Origin: Ignavibacteria bacterium
GTDB taxonomy: Bacteria > Bacteroidota > Ignavibacteria > Kapaibacteriales > UBA4661
NCBI GenBank assembly: GCA_947459425.1
Contig: CANHDJ010000009.1
Location: 17,781 to 81,780 of the forward strand
DNA length: 64,000 bases
Reading direction: 5' to 3'
A model generated the notes under the pieces. That model had not been told where the DNA came from and did not search any database. It saw nothing but the letters and a program-made list of their open reading frames with translations. Position 1 is the first letter of the stretch; the number at the start of each line of letters is the position of its first letter. Below, piece after piece: positions 25,557 through 34,293 of the stretch. The translations under genes and the position numbers were made by a program.

Positions 25557-27599
25557 TTACCCTTGCTGTTGCCAGACTGATGCTGCGATAGTGTGCGCGG
25601 CTTGTATAAGTTCCTCAATATCCAAAATCATAATCACACGTCCGTCGCCCAAAATCGTTGAGCCGGACATACCGCGAATATGACCTAAGTACTCGCCAAG
25701 CGATTTAATCACAATTTCTTTTTGTCCCAAAAGTTCATCAACCACCAACCCGAGACGCTTGTCAGCAAGACCGACGACGACGACATAGCGATTTTCGAGT
25801 GTCGCTTCGGTTGTTGGTGTTTTCAAAACTTTATCCATCCGAATAAGTGGGAACACTTGATTGCGAATGCGGATAACTTCGTTCTGATTAACGCTATAAA
25901 TCTGGTTCAAATCGGTATTCACGACCTCGACGACAGCGCTTAACGGCAGGGCATAGATTTCGGAGTGTACTCGTACAAGCAAACCCTGAATAATTGCGAG
26001 CGTTAGTGGAAGTTTGATGGTAAATGTTGTACCAGAGCCGATTTTGGAATCAACTTCGATAATACCTTTCAATTTTTGGATATTTGTCCGCACGACATCC
26101 ATACCGACACCGCGCCCCGATACGCTCGTCACCTTTTCCGCCGTACTGAAACCAGGCATAAAAATAAGGCTAAAAGCATCACGGTCGCTCATAGTTTGAA
26201 ACTGCTCCGATGTAATCAAGCCCTTTTCCAACGCCTTGCGCTTGAGCATCTCAGGATCAATCCCTTTTCCGTCATCAATAATGCTGACGACGATATGATT
26301 GCCTTCATGCTGTGCATCCAAGGTAAGCGTACCTTTATTGGGCTTGCCCGTTCTTTCGCGCTCTGCCGTGCTTTCGATACCATGGTCGCAGGAGTTGCGA
26401 ATCATATGGACAAGCGGGTCATTTAACTCTTCGATAATGCCTCGGTCAAGTTCTGTTTCTTCACCACGCAAGACCAATTCAATATCTTTGCCGAACTCCT
26501 TGGAAAGGTCGCGGACAATACGCGGTGCTTTCTGGAAAATCTTCGATATTGGCACCATTCGGGTCTTCATAATTGCCGATTGTAATTCGGTTGTTATGAA
26601 ATCAATCGTCGAACTCGTCTCTTGTAATTCCCGCAAAAAGTCGTGATTTTCATAGCGCTGCATGAGTTCTTGCGTCACCTGCGCCAGACGATTCCGTCCC
26701 AGTACAAGCTCACCAGACAAATCCATAAGCGTTTCAAGACGATTCACGTCAACACGAATAGTTGTCTCGGTAGTTGCAGCAACGGCTTTTTTATCATCGG
26801 GTCCCGGTGTGGAGGTTGCCTCTTTAATGGGAAGTTTCTTTGGTGGGGCGATTGGCTCAGGCGCTTTTGCTACTGGCGCAGCAGTAGGCGCGGGTGTTGC
26901 TGAAGGAGTCACACTTACGGACGGTGTTGGCGGTGGTGTTGCAACTGCTGTTGTTGGAGCAACGCTCGGCGCGGGTACGGGTTCTGGTGTAGCCGCATCT
27001 GTTACCGCGGGTATCATTGAGCGATTAATTTCAGCGAAAGCATTTGCAATCATCGAAAGTTCATCGTCCGTGAAGTAATCACCGCTCGTGCCAAAAGATT
27101 TATCGCTAAGAATACTGTCAACAACAGACGTGCTGCTTGCTTGCGGCGCAGCGGTTGCTGCTTGTACTCCTGCGGGCTGTTGAGCAGATTTACTCGCGGC
27201 TTCGGGATGAACAATTTTCGTGAGTTTCTCCATGGTTTTGGAGTAATCAACAGGCTCGGTATCACCAGCTTGTGCCTTTTTGAGCAGCGTTTTGAGCCAG
27301 TCATAGACTTCGAGAAGAGCATCAACGATTTCCGAATTGACCTTGAGTTCAAATTTTCGGAGTTTATTGAGAATATCCTCAGCATGGTGCGTGATTTCCG
27401 TAATTTGCTCAAATCCCATAAAGGATGATGTTCCTTTGATGGTATGAAAACTACGAAAAACGGAGTTCAAGAGGTCAAAGTTTTCCGCTTGCGACTCCAA
27501 CTGCATCAAGTCTTGGTCGAGGGTATCCAGAATTTCCTGTGTTTCAATAAGGAAACTGTCAAGAAGTTCTTTCATTTCGTTATCGAGAGCGCCTGCCAT
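25557..27599 (-). CDS. cheA: Chemotaxis histidine kinase CheA
   Basis: 680 aa. The Hpt (P1) domain has phospho-acceptor H52 in RSFHTIKGTSSFMGF. Residues ~130-285 form a long linker rich in A, P, T and V in which I see no P2 CheY/CheB-docking domain, only a short ordered-looking piece (DYFTDDELSMIANAFAEINRS). The dimerisation domain is P3 (~285-345, RVDVNRLETLMDLSGELVLGRN). The ATPase is P4, with N-box LVHMIRNSCDHGIE and G-boxes DDGKGID and GRGVGMDVV. The C-terminal CheW-like P5 domain is ~540-670. It phosphorylates CheY and CheB in receptor arrays. Confidence 0.97.
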   Translation of the reverse strand: MAGALDNEMKELLDSFLIETQEILDTLDQDLMQLESQAENFDLLNSVFRSFHTIKGTSSFMGFEQITEITHHAEDILNKLRKFELKVNSEIVDALLEVYDWLKTLLKKAQAGDTEPVDYSKTMEKLTKIVHPEAASKSAQQPAGVQAATAAPQASSTSVVDSILSDKSFGTSGDYFTDDELSMIANAFAEINRSMIPAVTDAATPEPVPAPSVAPTTAVATPPPTPSVSVTPSATPAPTAAPVAKAPEPIAPPKKLPIKEATSTPGPDDKKAVAATTETTIRVDVNRLETLMDLSGELVLGRNRLAQVTQELMQRYENHDFLRELQETSSTIDFITTELQSAIMKTRMVPISKIFQKAPRIVRDLSKEFGKDIELVLRGEETELDRGIIEELNDPLVHMIRNSCDHGIESTAERERTGKPNKGTLTLDAQHEGNHIVVSIIDDGKGIDPEMLKRKALEKGLITSEQFQTMSDRDAFSLIFMPGFSTAEKVTSVSGRGVGMDVVRTNIQKLKGIIEVDSKIGSGTTFTIKLPLTLAIIQGLLVRVHSEIYALPLSAVVEVVNTDLNQIYSVNQNEVIRIRNQVFPLIRMDKVLKTPTTEATLENRYVVVVGLADKRLGLVVDELLGQKEIVIKSLGEYLGHIRGMSGSTILGDGRVIMILDIEELIQAAHTIAASVWQQQG

Positions 27600-27703
27600 A
27601 ATAGGTACTTTGACGAAAACAGTACGAAATATCGTGAGTTAGAGAATACAAACCTTGAGTAATGACGAACAGCTATGATTGATAATAGCGAGATGAATCA
27701 TCG

Positions 27704-28810
27704 TTATTTGAAGAGCGCATCAATATCATCCTGAGAAGCCGAGTCATTTGATTGCCCACCGCCAAAAAGCGCGTCAATATCGTTTTGCGAAGCGGGGTCG
27801 CCAGAAGGAGTTGATGCTTGATTCGTGTTTGCAGAAGCGGGTGAAGCAGATGCACTACTACCAAAAAGTGCATCAATATCATTTTGCGATGATGAAGAAC
27901 TTGATGTCGGCGCAGGAGTGCTGATACCGCCGTCTTGGAACGATGCCAAGATAGAATCTACGGCATTCTGGCGATTCGGATCGCCGGAGAGTGCCGAGCC
28001 AACATCAGAATCATACGCAATGGCGCGGTGCAGCGAGGAAACTTGTGTCGCATGGGTTTCATCTTGCATCGGGCGGCGTGCGGAGGTCGAAATAAGTTCT
28101 CCAATTTCCGTATTACGGAAATGCACCATAATTTCGCCCAACTTGTTTTGCACGGTCTGGAGCAAACTATTTACTGCGGCAAGCTGCTGTGAAGTAATAT
28201 CTTGCACTTGCAGCGACATCATTATTTGCGTTGAATCCATCCGAATACTTTCCAAAAGTTTTTCGGAGGTATTGACGAGTTCTTCCGAGACCTCCGGCTT
28301 TTGCAGAACAGCGATAGCGGACTTGATATTATCAACATAGTGAGCGGACGAATGCCCGCCTTCGCGGTTTTCAATTTTCCGAATAACATCAATAATACGG
28401 GAATAAACGGAGTCCTTTTCTTCTGTCGGTGTTGCTTCGTTGCGTTGAAGTTCATTGACCGCATCAATGATTTTTTCATGTTCGGAACGATTGAGGCGCT
28501 GGATTTGAATAAGTTGCTTGAGATTAGAACTTATCACATCGGCTTTATAGCTGAGTCCGTCGAGTGTATCCAGAATTTCGGTCGTGGCGAGTTCCGTTGC
28601 TTTGGTGACGGAGGAAAGTTGCTGTGCCGCTTTCGGCATTCTGGCAAGATTTTCTTCAATAGAGACGTTGATATTCTCCAATAGCGGAGTGACTTCGCGG
28701 ATGAAGAGAAAAACTTCTTCCAGAAAGGGAATAACACGCTGACCGAACACAAAGAGTGCTTTTAGCTCTTCTGTTTTATGCAGCATTTCATTGATTTCAC
28801 CTACACGCAT
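27704..28810 (-). CDS. cheZ: CheZ-like CheY-phosphatase with three C-terminal DIDALF peptides
   Basis: 368 aa, longer than E. coli CheZ (about 214). Residues 1-240 are helical and include SLQVQDITSQQLAAVN (198-213). D204 and Q208 match the D...Q catalytic pair of CheZ, which inserts into the CheY-P active site. The last ~70 residues are a low-complexity S/A/P tether carrying SQNDIDALF (308-316), SQNDIDALF (341-349) and SQDDIDALF (359-367). These resemble the CheY-P-binding N-terminal peptide of FliM (SQ-x-EIDALL). The start at 28810 is chosen because the upstream frame lacks homology. Family assignment is by motif and by its place beside cheA. Confidence 0.82.
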   Translation of the reverse strand: MRVGEINEMLHKTEELKALFVFGQRVIPFLEEVFLFIREVTPLLENINVSIEENLARMPKAAQQLSSVTKATELATTEILDTLDGLSYKADVISSNLKQLIQIQRLNRSEHEKIIDAVNELQRNEATPTEEKDSVYSRIIDVIRKIENREGGHSSAHYVDNIKSAIAVLQKPEVSEELVNTSEKLLESIRMDSTQIMMSLQVQDITSQQLAAVNSLLQTVQNKLGEIMVHFRNTEIGELISTSARRPMQDETHATQVSSLHRAIAYDSDVGSALSGDPNRQNAVDSILASFQDGGISTPAPTSSSSSSQNDIDALFGSSASASPASANTNQASTPSGDPASQNDIDALFGGGQSNDSASQDDIDALFK

Positions 28811-29136
28811 AATGGACGGTCTCCAGGGTGAATACAAGGACGGAAATAAATGCAGAGCATTAGGGCAGAAATGGCTGTTTATTGTGAGAGTATCCGACTA
28901 TTTTAGACTCAACACACAACATTTCATAATAAACGCTGCATTTAGGGGTTGATTTATTGATGCAAGCAACCGTCAACTATTGTGCCGAATCATTGTGACT
29001 ATAATGAACCAAGACCAATAGCTAACGTGGGCGATTGCAAGAGTGAAGCAGCGCCTGATCTTCTGGAGAAAATTACAAGGAATGTGTTGTGCAGAAAGAA
29101 AAATATCGCGCGACGATTCAGGCACGCGATTTTTAC
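28811..29136. other. Intergenic region between cheY and the cheZ-like gene
   Basis: 326 bases on the transcribed side of the chemotaxis cluster. The cheY-proximal end holds the terminator-like hairpin at 29097-29134. The rest must hold a promoter for the cheZ-cheA-cheB-hisIE segment, but I found no TAnnTTTG/-33 pair. GGAGA lies 13 bases before the cheZ-like start. No gene is visible. Confidence 0.45.
29097..29134 (-). terminator. Intrinsic terminator downstream of cheY
   Basis: Minus strand: AAAATCGCG, a 14-base loop, then CGCGAT with an A/T extension, followed by ATTTTTCTTTC. The core ATCGCG/CGCGAT pairs perfectly and begins 3 bases after the cheY stop. It divides the chemotaxis cluster into at least two transcription segments. 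Confidence 0.6.
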
Positions 29137-29505
29137 TTACGCATTTGGCACGATAGCTTGAATTTTTTCTTTGAGGACAGCCGGAGTGAAGGGCTTAACG
29201 ATGTAATTATTCACTTTGGCTTGGAGCGCTTGCACGATATCCTCTTTGATACCGCGCGTGGTTACCATGAGAACGGGAAGATTGCCAAACGTCGCATCAT
29301 TACGGATTGCTTTTGTGAGTTCCAGACCGTTCATATTAGGCATATTCCAGTCGGTAATTACAAAATCAATTTTTTCCGTATAGAGAATTGCAAGCGCATC
29401 TTGCCCGTCGCTCGCCTCAACCACGTCGTTGTAGCCGAAACTGTGGAGCGCGTTGATTACAATGCGACGCATCGTTGGCGAGTCATCAACAACAAGAAAT
29501 TTCAT
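29137..29505 (-). CDS. cheY: Chemotaxis response regulator CheY
   Basis: 122 aa, a single receiver domain. The acidic pocket is VVDDS, the phospho-acceptor is D52 in VITDWNMPNMNG, the switch threonines are in LMVTTRG (82-83), and the lysine is K104 in YIVKPF. DWNMPNMNG and TTRGIKEDI are characteristic of true CheY proteins that bind the flagellar switch, so of the two single-domain receivers in this cluster this is the better motor-binding candidate. It has its own candidate promoter (29571-29602) and terminator (29097-29134). Confidence 0.95.
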   Translation of the reverse strand: MKFLVVDDSPTMRRIVINALHSFGYNDVVEASDGQDALAILYTEKIDFVITDWNMPNMNGLELTKAIRNDATFGNLPVLMVTTRGIKEDIVQALQAKVNNYIVKPFTPAVLKEKIQAIVPNA

Positions 29506-29570
29506 AGCAACTCTTTAGTAAATAAGTTGATAGATAGAGAAGGTCTGTTTATTGCGAAATGAAGAGCGTA

Positions 29571-29602
29571 CAAATGTACACGGTAATATAAAAGCAGGAA
29601 AA
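29571..29602 (-). promoter_or_regulatory. Candidate promoter for cheY
   Basis: Minus strand: TTTT (-33, one mismatch), a 20-base spacer, then TACATTTG (exact TAnnTTTG). It ends 65 bases before the cheY start and lies in the gap after the preceding receiver gene. Confidence 0.38.
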
Positions 29603-29609
29603 GAATTTA

Positions 29610-29972
29610 TCAAATGTATTTTGATACCTCGTACTGAATCTTTTTCATATTGAAGGGTTTAACGATATAAGAATTTGCTCCAGCCTGCATTCCACGCTCA
29701 ATATACTGCGCATCGGCAAGCGAGGAAAGGATGATAATCGGCAATTCGCTGTACGTCGTATTCTGACGAATTGTTCGTACAAGTTCAAACCCATCAACAT
29801 TCGGCATATTCAAGTCCGTGATAACTAAATCCACTTTTTCTTTGGGAAGAATTTCGAGCGCATCCATACCGTCAACAGCCGAAATGACGCGGTATCCGCC
29901 AGATTTCAGCGACAATGCGATAAATTTTCGCACCGACATTGAGTCATCCACTGTAAGAATTGTTTTTTTCAT
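29610..29972 (-). CDS. Single-domain response regulator (second CheY-like protein)
   Basis: 120 aa from the ATG at 29972 (the open frame upstream has no receiver homology). Receiver residues are complete: LTVDDS, D53 in VITDLNMPNVDG, LSS as the switch threonine/serine position, and YIVKPF. It differs from the neighbouring CheY in having serine rather than threonine at the switch position and DLNMPN instead of DWNMPN, which suggests a different partner or a phosphate-sink role. It lies between cheR and cheY on the same strand. Confidence 0.9.
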   Translation of the reverse strand: MKKTILTVDDSMSVRKFIALSLKSGGYRVISAVDGMDALEILPKEKVDLVITDLNMPNVDGFELVRTIRQNTTYSELPIIILSSLADAQYIERGMQAGANSYIVKPFNMKKIQYEVSKYI

Positions 29973-30074
29973 AATAATTTTTCCAACATTCCAAATCGGA
30001 AACGGTAATGCTTGATTTTGCGCTAAACCATGATAACGGCGTGAAACCAGTCCTTTCAAGACAATCGTTCTGGT

Positions 30075-31154
30075 TTACTCTTTCTTATAGGCGATAGTTT
30101 TAGGGAAATGAACGAGTTTAAATGCTTTGGAAACGCCATGAAGCGATTCTGAATAGCCGATAAAAAGATAACCGCTCTTATTCAAAGCGTCGTATAAATC
30201 TGCCACAACTTGCTGTTTGGCAATAGTATCGAAATAAATTAACACATTACAACAGAAAACAACATCAAACCCCGTCATTGTCCGCATTGTCGGCGTGTCG
30301 TAGAGATTCACACAAATAAATTTCACTTGATTCCGAACCTCTGGCGTAAGAACATATTTATCGCCGTCGCGGGTAAAATATTTATTCAGATAGTGCGCTG
30401 GCATATTGCGGACGGAGTATTCCTTAAAAACACCCGAACGAGCTTTCTCTAAAACAGCTGTGTTAATATCACTGCCGACAATTTCAAAGGTAAAACCGGG
30501 GAACTGAGGTTTTATGCGCTCCAGAATCATCATAGACATCGTATATGCCTCTTCGCCAGATGAGGATGCCGCACTCCAAATACGCAATTTTTTATTACCC
30601 TGCGCTTGCTTTGCCTTTAAAATTTCTGGCAAAATCACCTGTTCTAATGCCTCAAACTGTGGCGGGTTGCGGAAGAAATACGTTTCGTTAATCGTCACAA
30701 CCTCGAAAAGACTTGGCAACTCCTCACGTGCTGCGGCTGATGACGAAATAAGACGATAATATTCATCAAAGGTCGTGAGGTTATGAGCCTCCAAGCGTTT
30801 GGCGATGCGCCCTTCGAGGAGATATTTTTTATTTTCTGTAAAGGAAATGCCGCACTGCTCATAGACAAAATCACGAAATTTCTTGAAGGTGGCATCGTCC
30901 ATTTTAGGCGCGTTCCCACTATCAAGAGAAAGTAGCGAGGGCGGTATAAAGACTTGTCCCAACTGGCTTCGGTCAAAGGTATTGCCGCTAGCTGGCGGAG
31001 GGGTATTACCAACACTCCCATCCGACGGAGTACTAGGCACAGCACTACCACTTGATTCGGGCGAAGAATCAGGCTGCGGGGTATTGGTAGGACGATGATT
31101 CGTATTTCCTGCACCCTGACCAAAACGAAATTTATCGAACAAATCAGAAGCCAT
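30075..31154 (-). CDS. cheR: Chemotaxis protein methyltransferase CheR
   Basis: About 359 aa. The first ~85 residues after MASDLFDKF are low-complexity (N, P, S, T, G). The CheR N-terminal helical domain then starts MDDATFKKFRDFVYEQCGISF, followed by the SAM-binding domain with TINETYFFRNPPQFEAL, LRIWSAASSSGEEAYTM, IVGSDINTAVLEKA and FDVVFCCNVLIYFD. It methylates chemoreceptor glutamates. The frame is open to TTG at 31238, overlapping the HEAT gene stop, with another ATG at 31229, so the exact start is uncertain. The disordered extension is not typical of CheR. Confidence 0.94.
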   Translation of the reverse strand: MASDLFDKFRFGQGAGNTNHRPTNTPQPDSSPESSGSAVPSTPSDGSVGNTPPPASGNTFDRSQLGQVFIPPSLLSLDSGNAPKMDDATFKKFRDFVYEQCGISFTENKKYLLEGRIAKRLEAHNLTTFDEYYRLISSSAAAREELPSLFEVVTINETYFFRNPPQFEALEQVILPEILKAKQAQGNKKLRIWSAASSSGEEAYTMSMMILERIKPQFPGFTFEIVGSDINTAVLEKARSGVFKEYSVRNMPAHYLNKYFTRDGDKYVLTPEVRNQVKFICVNLYDTPTMRTMTGFDVVFCCNVLIYFDTIAKQQVVADLYDALNKSGYLFIGYSESLHGVSKAFKLVHFPKTIAYKKE

Positions 31155-31234
31155 GACGGTGTAATGCGTGAACAGGCGTTTGTATAATGAAGCTATGGAC
31201 GCTGTAATGGTGGTCTTTTCATTGTGCATTTGCT

Positions 31235-32530
31235 TCAAGGTAGCACAATTTCTCGTATGTTGTAGAATTGAGCGAATTGGGCGGCATCTTCTACCCGATG
31301 CTGCTGTCCCGACGTGATTTCGTCCGATAGCAAGTGTATGGCGGCATCCCTGCTGACGGCAAGCAAAAACTCAATGATTTCTCGGCGATGATCTTGTATC
31401 ACTGCCGCATACTGACGCATGACAGCTTGAATGGCTATAGCTGCATTTTCTCCCTCAACGTGCGGAAGAATTGCCGTCAAAAAGCCCAATATCTCCGTCA
31501 TCGGCGAATTTGCCTCAAATTGTGCCACAAATATACGGTCAAAAAACTCCCTTGCCACCGCCGGGGTGGAGTGAGAAAGAATAACCGACAAAATATGTTG
31601 CTGTGTTTCCGCGTTATTCAGCGTAATTTCATGCAAAAGCGCTGGAATATCCTCTTCTTCATAGCTTTGACCAAGTGCCAAAAGACCAGCTATGCGTGTA
31701 TCTGGCTCGTCATCCATAAGTGCCAATCGTGCTATCTCACGGAGATCTTTCGGCAGTTCTATGGCAATTTGTAACCGAAAAGCGATACTATAAATTGTTC
31801 TGAGCAGAACCAACTGTACATCGGAGCTTGATGCTGGCAAAAGGGCAAGGAGTTTATGTGCAACGCCAATTTCATCGGTACATACCGCCAAAGCGTCAAT
31901 GGCGGAAATCTGCACAAACTCGTCCGGCTCTTCCATCAATTTGAGCAAAAATTCTTGCGCTTGTTTACCGCCTAAATTACCAATGGCAGCAATAACATAC
32001 GGACGAACAATCTCGTCGTCATACATCCCAACAACATCACCCAAAAGGTCGGTTGCCTTGAGAAATCCGAGTGATTCCACCGCAGCGCAGCGCACGTTAT
32101 CATCTTCATCCGTCAAGAGTTTGCGCACGTGAGGAATAGCGGCGGGGTTATTGCTCAAGCCGATAATATCACAGGCAAACTTGCGATTGTCTTCCTTGGG
32201 GTCGCTGAGATACGGATATAAAGCGTCTGCGGCAGATGCACCAAGTTTTATGAGAATGTCGCCAGCAAGATTACGAACTTCAATATCCTCGAAGGTGATA
32301 AGTGGTGCAACAGCTTTTGCACTTATGGCGGTTGAATCGCTGCCCAGGCGCACAAGTGCAAGTGCGCAGATGTCCCGCACCCCTTTGTCCGCATCGGTCA
32401 GACCTTTAGCAAAGGCAGTAATTACGTCGTTTTCAGCGCTGCTTAACTCCATAAGCTCCTCTGCTGCACGTCGGCGAACGGCAGCATCGGTTGAATCCAG
32501 CATAGATGAAATACGGTCTTGGACGCTCAT
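31235..32530 (-). CDS. HEAT-repeat protein encoded in the chemotaxis cluster
   Basis: 431 aa composed almost wholly of ~31-residue HEAT/PBS-lyase-like repeats. Examples are DAAVRRRAAEELMELS, DKGVRDICALALVRLG, DIEVRNLAGDILIKLG, DNRKFACDIIG, DDNVRCAAVESLG and DEFVQISAIDALA. It is acidic and lacks signal peptide, membrane segment or catalytic motif. It should be a solenoid scaffold. It lies between cheW and cheR on the same strand, and its stop overlaps the longest possible cheR frame, so involvement in array assembly or methylation control is an inference from position. HEAT proteins are not a standard Che component. Confidence 0.85.
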   Translation of the reverse strand: MSVQDRISSMLDSTDAAVRRRAAEELMELSSAENDVITAFAKGLTDADKGVRDICALALVRLGSDSTAISAKAVAPLITFEDIEVRNLAGDILIKLGASAADALYPYLSDPKEDNRKFACDIIGLSNNPAAIPHVRKLLTDEDDNVRCAAVESLGFLKATDLLGDVVGMYDDEIVRPYVIAAIGNLGGKQAQEFLLKLMEEPDEFVQISAIDALAVCTDEIGVAHKLLALLPASSSDVQLVLLRTIYSIAFRLQIAIELPKDLREIARLALMDDEPDTRIAGLLALGQSYEEEDIPALLHEITLNNAETQQHILSVILSHSTPAVAREFFDRIFVAQFEANSPMTEILGFLTAILPHVEGENAAIAIQAVMRQYAAVIQDHRREIIEFLLAVSRDAAIHLLSDEITSGQQHRVEDAAQFAQFYNIREIVLP

Positions 32531-32553
32531 AAATAGGCTCGTAGATAAGAAAT

Positions 32554-32577
32554 CCTCCGCATCACTAAAAGCGGAGG
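32554..32577 (-). terminator. Hairpin between cheW and the HEAT-repeat gene
   Basis: CCTCCGC and GCGGAGG pair perfectly (7 bp) around a 10-base loop. On the minus strand only a weak T-run follows (ATTTCTT), 24 bases before the HEAT gene start. It may attenuate read-through from cheW or stabilise mRNA. Confidence 0.4.
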
Positions 32578-32664
32578 CGCAGAAAACATCATCATTTCTG
32601 AAACGACTATCAAGAAGATTATTGGGCAGATAACCGTATGAGTGAGAAGGATAAACGCAAGCAA

Positions 32665-33168
32665 TTACAAGGCTTGTAATTCTGCCGATGAAAGCGCCTT
32701 TTCCAAATTGAGCAAGATGAGCAAACGATCATCCATCTTACCGACTCCTTCAATATAATCGGAACTAATACCCGCAACAATCGGTGGCGGTGGATCAACG
32801 ACACTTTGGGGGATGCGAAGCACTTCCCGAACGGAGTCAACGATAAAACCGACTGTCTTAGAAAGAATTTCGACAACGATAATGCGCGTGTTTTTATCAT
32901 GCTGCGAAGGCGGCATACCAAAGCGCTTCCGCAAATCCACGATAGGAATAACTTTCCCACGCAGGTTGATAACGCCTTCGATAAAGTGCGGTGAGTTCGG
33001 CACACGCGTTACCGACGATGTACGGTTAATCTCCTGCACTCGAAGAATATCAATTCCAAATTCTTCCTTGCCGAGCGTGAAACTGACCAGTTGCAACACT
33101 TCTTCGCTGCTACCGCCCTGCTCACGTTTATCAGTACCTTTTTTGTCAAAAGCTGTTTGCATAGACAT
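32665..33168 (-). CDS. cheW: Chemotaxis coupling protein CheW
   Basis: 167 aa. After a ~22-residue polar N-terminus comes one CheW domain: LQLVSFTLGKEEFGIDILRVQEINR, VTRVPNSPHFIEGVINLRGKVIPIVDLRKRFG, TVGFIVDSVREVLRIP and YIEGVGKMDDRLLILLNLEKAL. It links chemoreceptors to CheA. GAGGATT directly before the ATG supports the start at 33168. It is the promoter-proximal gene of the minus-strand chemotaxis cluster. Confidence 0.97.
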   Translation of the reverse strand: MSMQTAFDKKGTDKREQGGSSEEVLQLVSFTLGKEEFGIDILRVQEINRTSSVTRVPNSPHFIEGVINLRGKVIPIVDLRKRFGMPPSQHDKNTRIIVVEILSKTVGFIVDSVREVLRIPQSVVDPPPPIVAGISSDYIEGVGKMDDRLLILLNLEKALSSAELQAL

Positions 33169-33702
33169 AATCCTCGCTCAAGAGTGTGGTCGGGTGCAAT
33201 AAAAATCCCATGAAAAATGATTGGGTTTTAATATACAACTTTGTTCTTTTACGCACAACGTTCTTGCAGGAAATTTCTTGATAACATCGGGAGAATTTTC
33301 TTTACCATCATTTTAGCATGGAGCATTGGATACCAATTTCGTGCATCAACAAGCCATGAGCATCTCAAAGCCTTGTCTTTATGCGCTTTTCAGATAGCGC
33401 CTTCACAAATTGAATATTTTTTTGCCAATATTGTAACTCTTTTGGCGTTTGGTGCTTTTTATCAATAGACGGGACGCATCAATAACAGCGCGGCGCGAAA
33501 AAATGCGTTCTTTTCTGCAACAAAATGTTTACGCGGACACTTTGTGCCGGATTTTCGTTATTTTATGGCTTCATTAAGCACTGCTGCGTGTGATACGCAG
33601 ACGTTTCAAGCCGCTTTTGCGCTCACCGAAAGAATTACTCAGGGCAATGCCACCCATTCTTCCTTCGTAGAGCCGCGCAAGCGACCACTTTCAGACGACA
33701 TT
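33169..33702. other. Divergent intergenic region between cheW and the sigma factor gene
   Basis: 534 bases. It must contain promoters for cheW and for the sigma factor gene, but no clear -33/-7 pair is seen. Part of the right side (from 33544) is open in frame with the sigma factor and could encode an N-terminal extension from a GTG at 33544 or ATG at 33565. A 75-codon frame at 33241-33468 shows no family features. Confidence 0.4.
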
Positions 33703-34293
33703 ATGACCCAAGCCAAACCATCGTCACTCAATGAAATGAGCGATGAAGAATTATTTACGAAAATCCGAGAGGAACGCAGCGAATCCGCCTTTAATGCGCT
33801 CTACAAGCGCTATGACAAACGGCTCTACGCCTATTGTCTTCGCGCAACAGGTTCACACGATGCCGCAAAAGACGCTTTTCAAGCCGTTATGAGCGTTGTT
33901 TTTGAAAAGCGCGAATCCTTTACGGGTGGAAATTATGCGGCATGGCTGTTTACGATTGCTCGGCACCATGTCATGAAAGTCTCGAAGCGCCAGCAACGGG
34001 ACTTAACACAGAATAAACCCATCGAACACGACGGCGAGGACATTTTGCCTGAAAGTTCCGGCTCAGTAAACGAACATCACGACTTTTTACTCCAACAAGC
34101 ATTAGACCGTGCTATTGCGCAGCTTCCGGAAGATTTGCGCGAAGCATTTGAACTCAAACAGTACGACGGCTTGCAGCACGAAGAAATCGCTCAAACACTC
34201 GGTATCACGGTATCTCTGGCTAAAGTGCGCGTTTTTCGCGCTAAACAACTTCTCCGACAATTACTCGCTCCCTTTATCAAGGAATTGCAATGA
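33703..34293 (+). CDS. ECF-type RNA polymerase sigma factor
   Basis: 196 aa. Region 2 is ELFTKIREERSESAFNALYKRYDKRLYAYCLRATGSHDAAKDAFQAVMSVVFEKRESF with GGNYAAWLFTIARHHVM. Region 4 is LDRAIAQLPEDLREAFELKQYDGLQHEEIAQTLGITVSLAKVRVFRAKQLLRQLL. These are the two DNA-binding parts of group IV sigma factors. The ATG at 33703 gives a normal length; longer starts at 33544 or 33565 are possible. Its stop overlaps the ATG of the next gene (ATGA), so the two are translationally coupled, as sigma/anti-sigma pairs often are. Confidence 0.92.
   Translation: MTQAKPSSLNEMSDEELFTKIREERSESAFNALYKRYDKRLYAYCLRATGSHDAAKDAFQAVMSVVFEKRESFTGGNYAAWLFTIARHHVMKVSKRQQRDLTQNKPIEHDGEDILPESSGSVNEHHDFLLQQALDRAIAQLPEDLREAFELKQYDGLQHEEIAQTLGITVSLAKVRVFRAKQLLRQLLAPFIKELQ

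Noticed and set aside
26662..27078. Valine/alanine/glycine-rich plus-strand frame opposite cheA
   Set aside because: It mirrors the low-complexity A/P/T linker of CheA and is not an independent gene.
31235..32530. HEAT-repeat protein as a phycobilin lyase
   Set aside because: Only the general PBS-lyase-like HEAT pattern is present; there is no phycobiliprotein context.
33241..33468. 75-codon frame between cheW and the sigma factor gene
   Set aside because: No ribosome-binding site, domain or plausible start; one hydrophobic stretch from AT-rich DNA is not enough.
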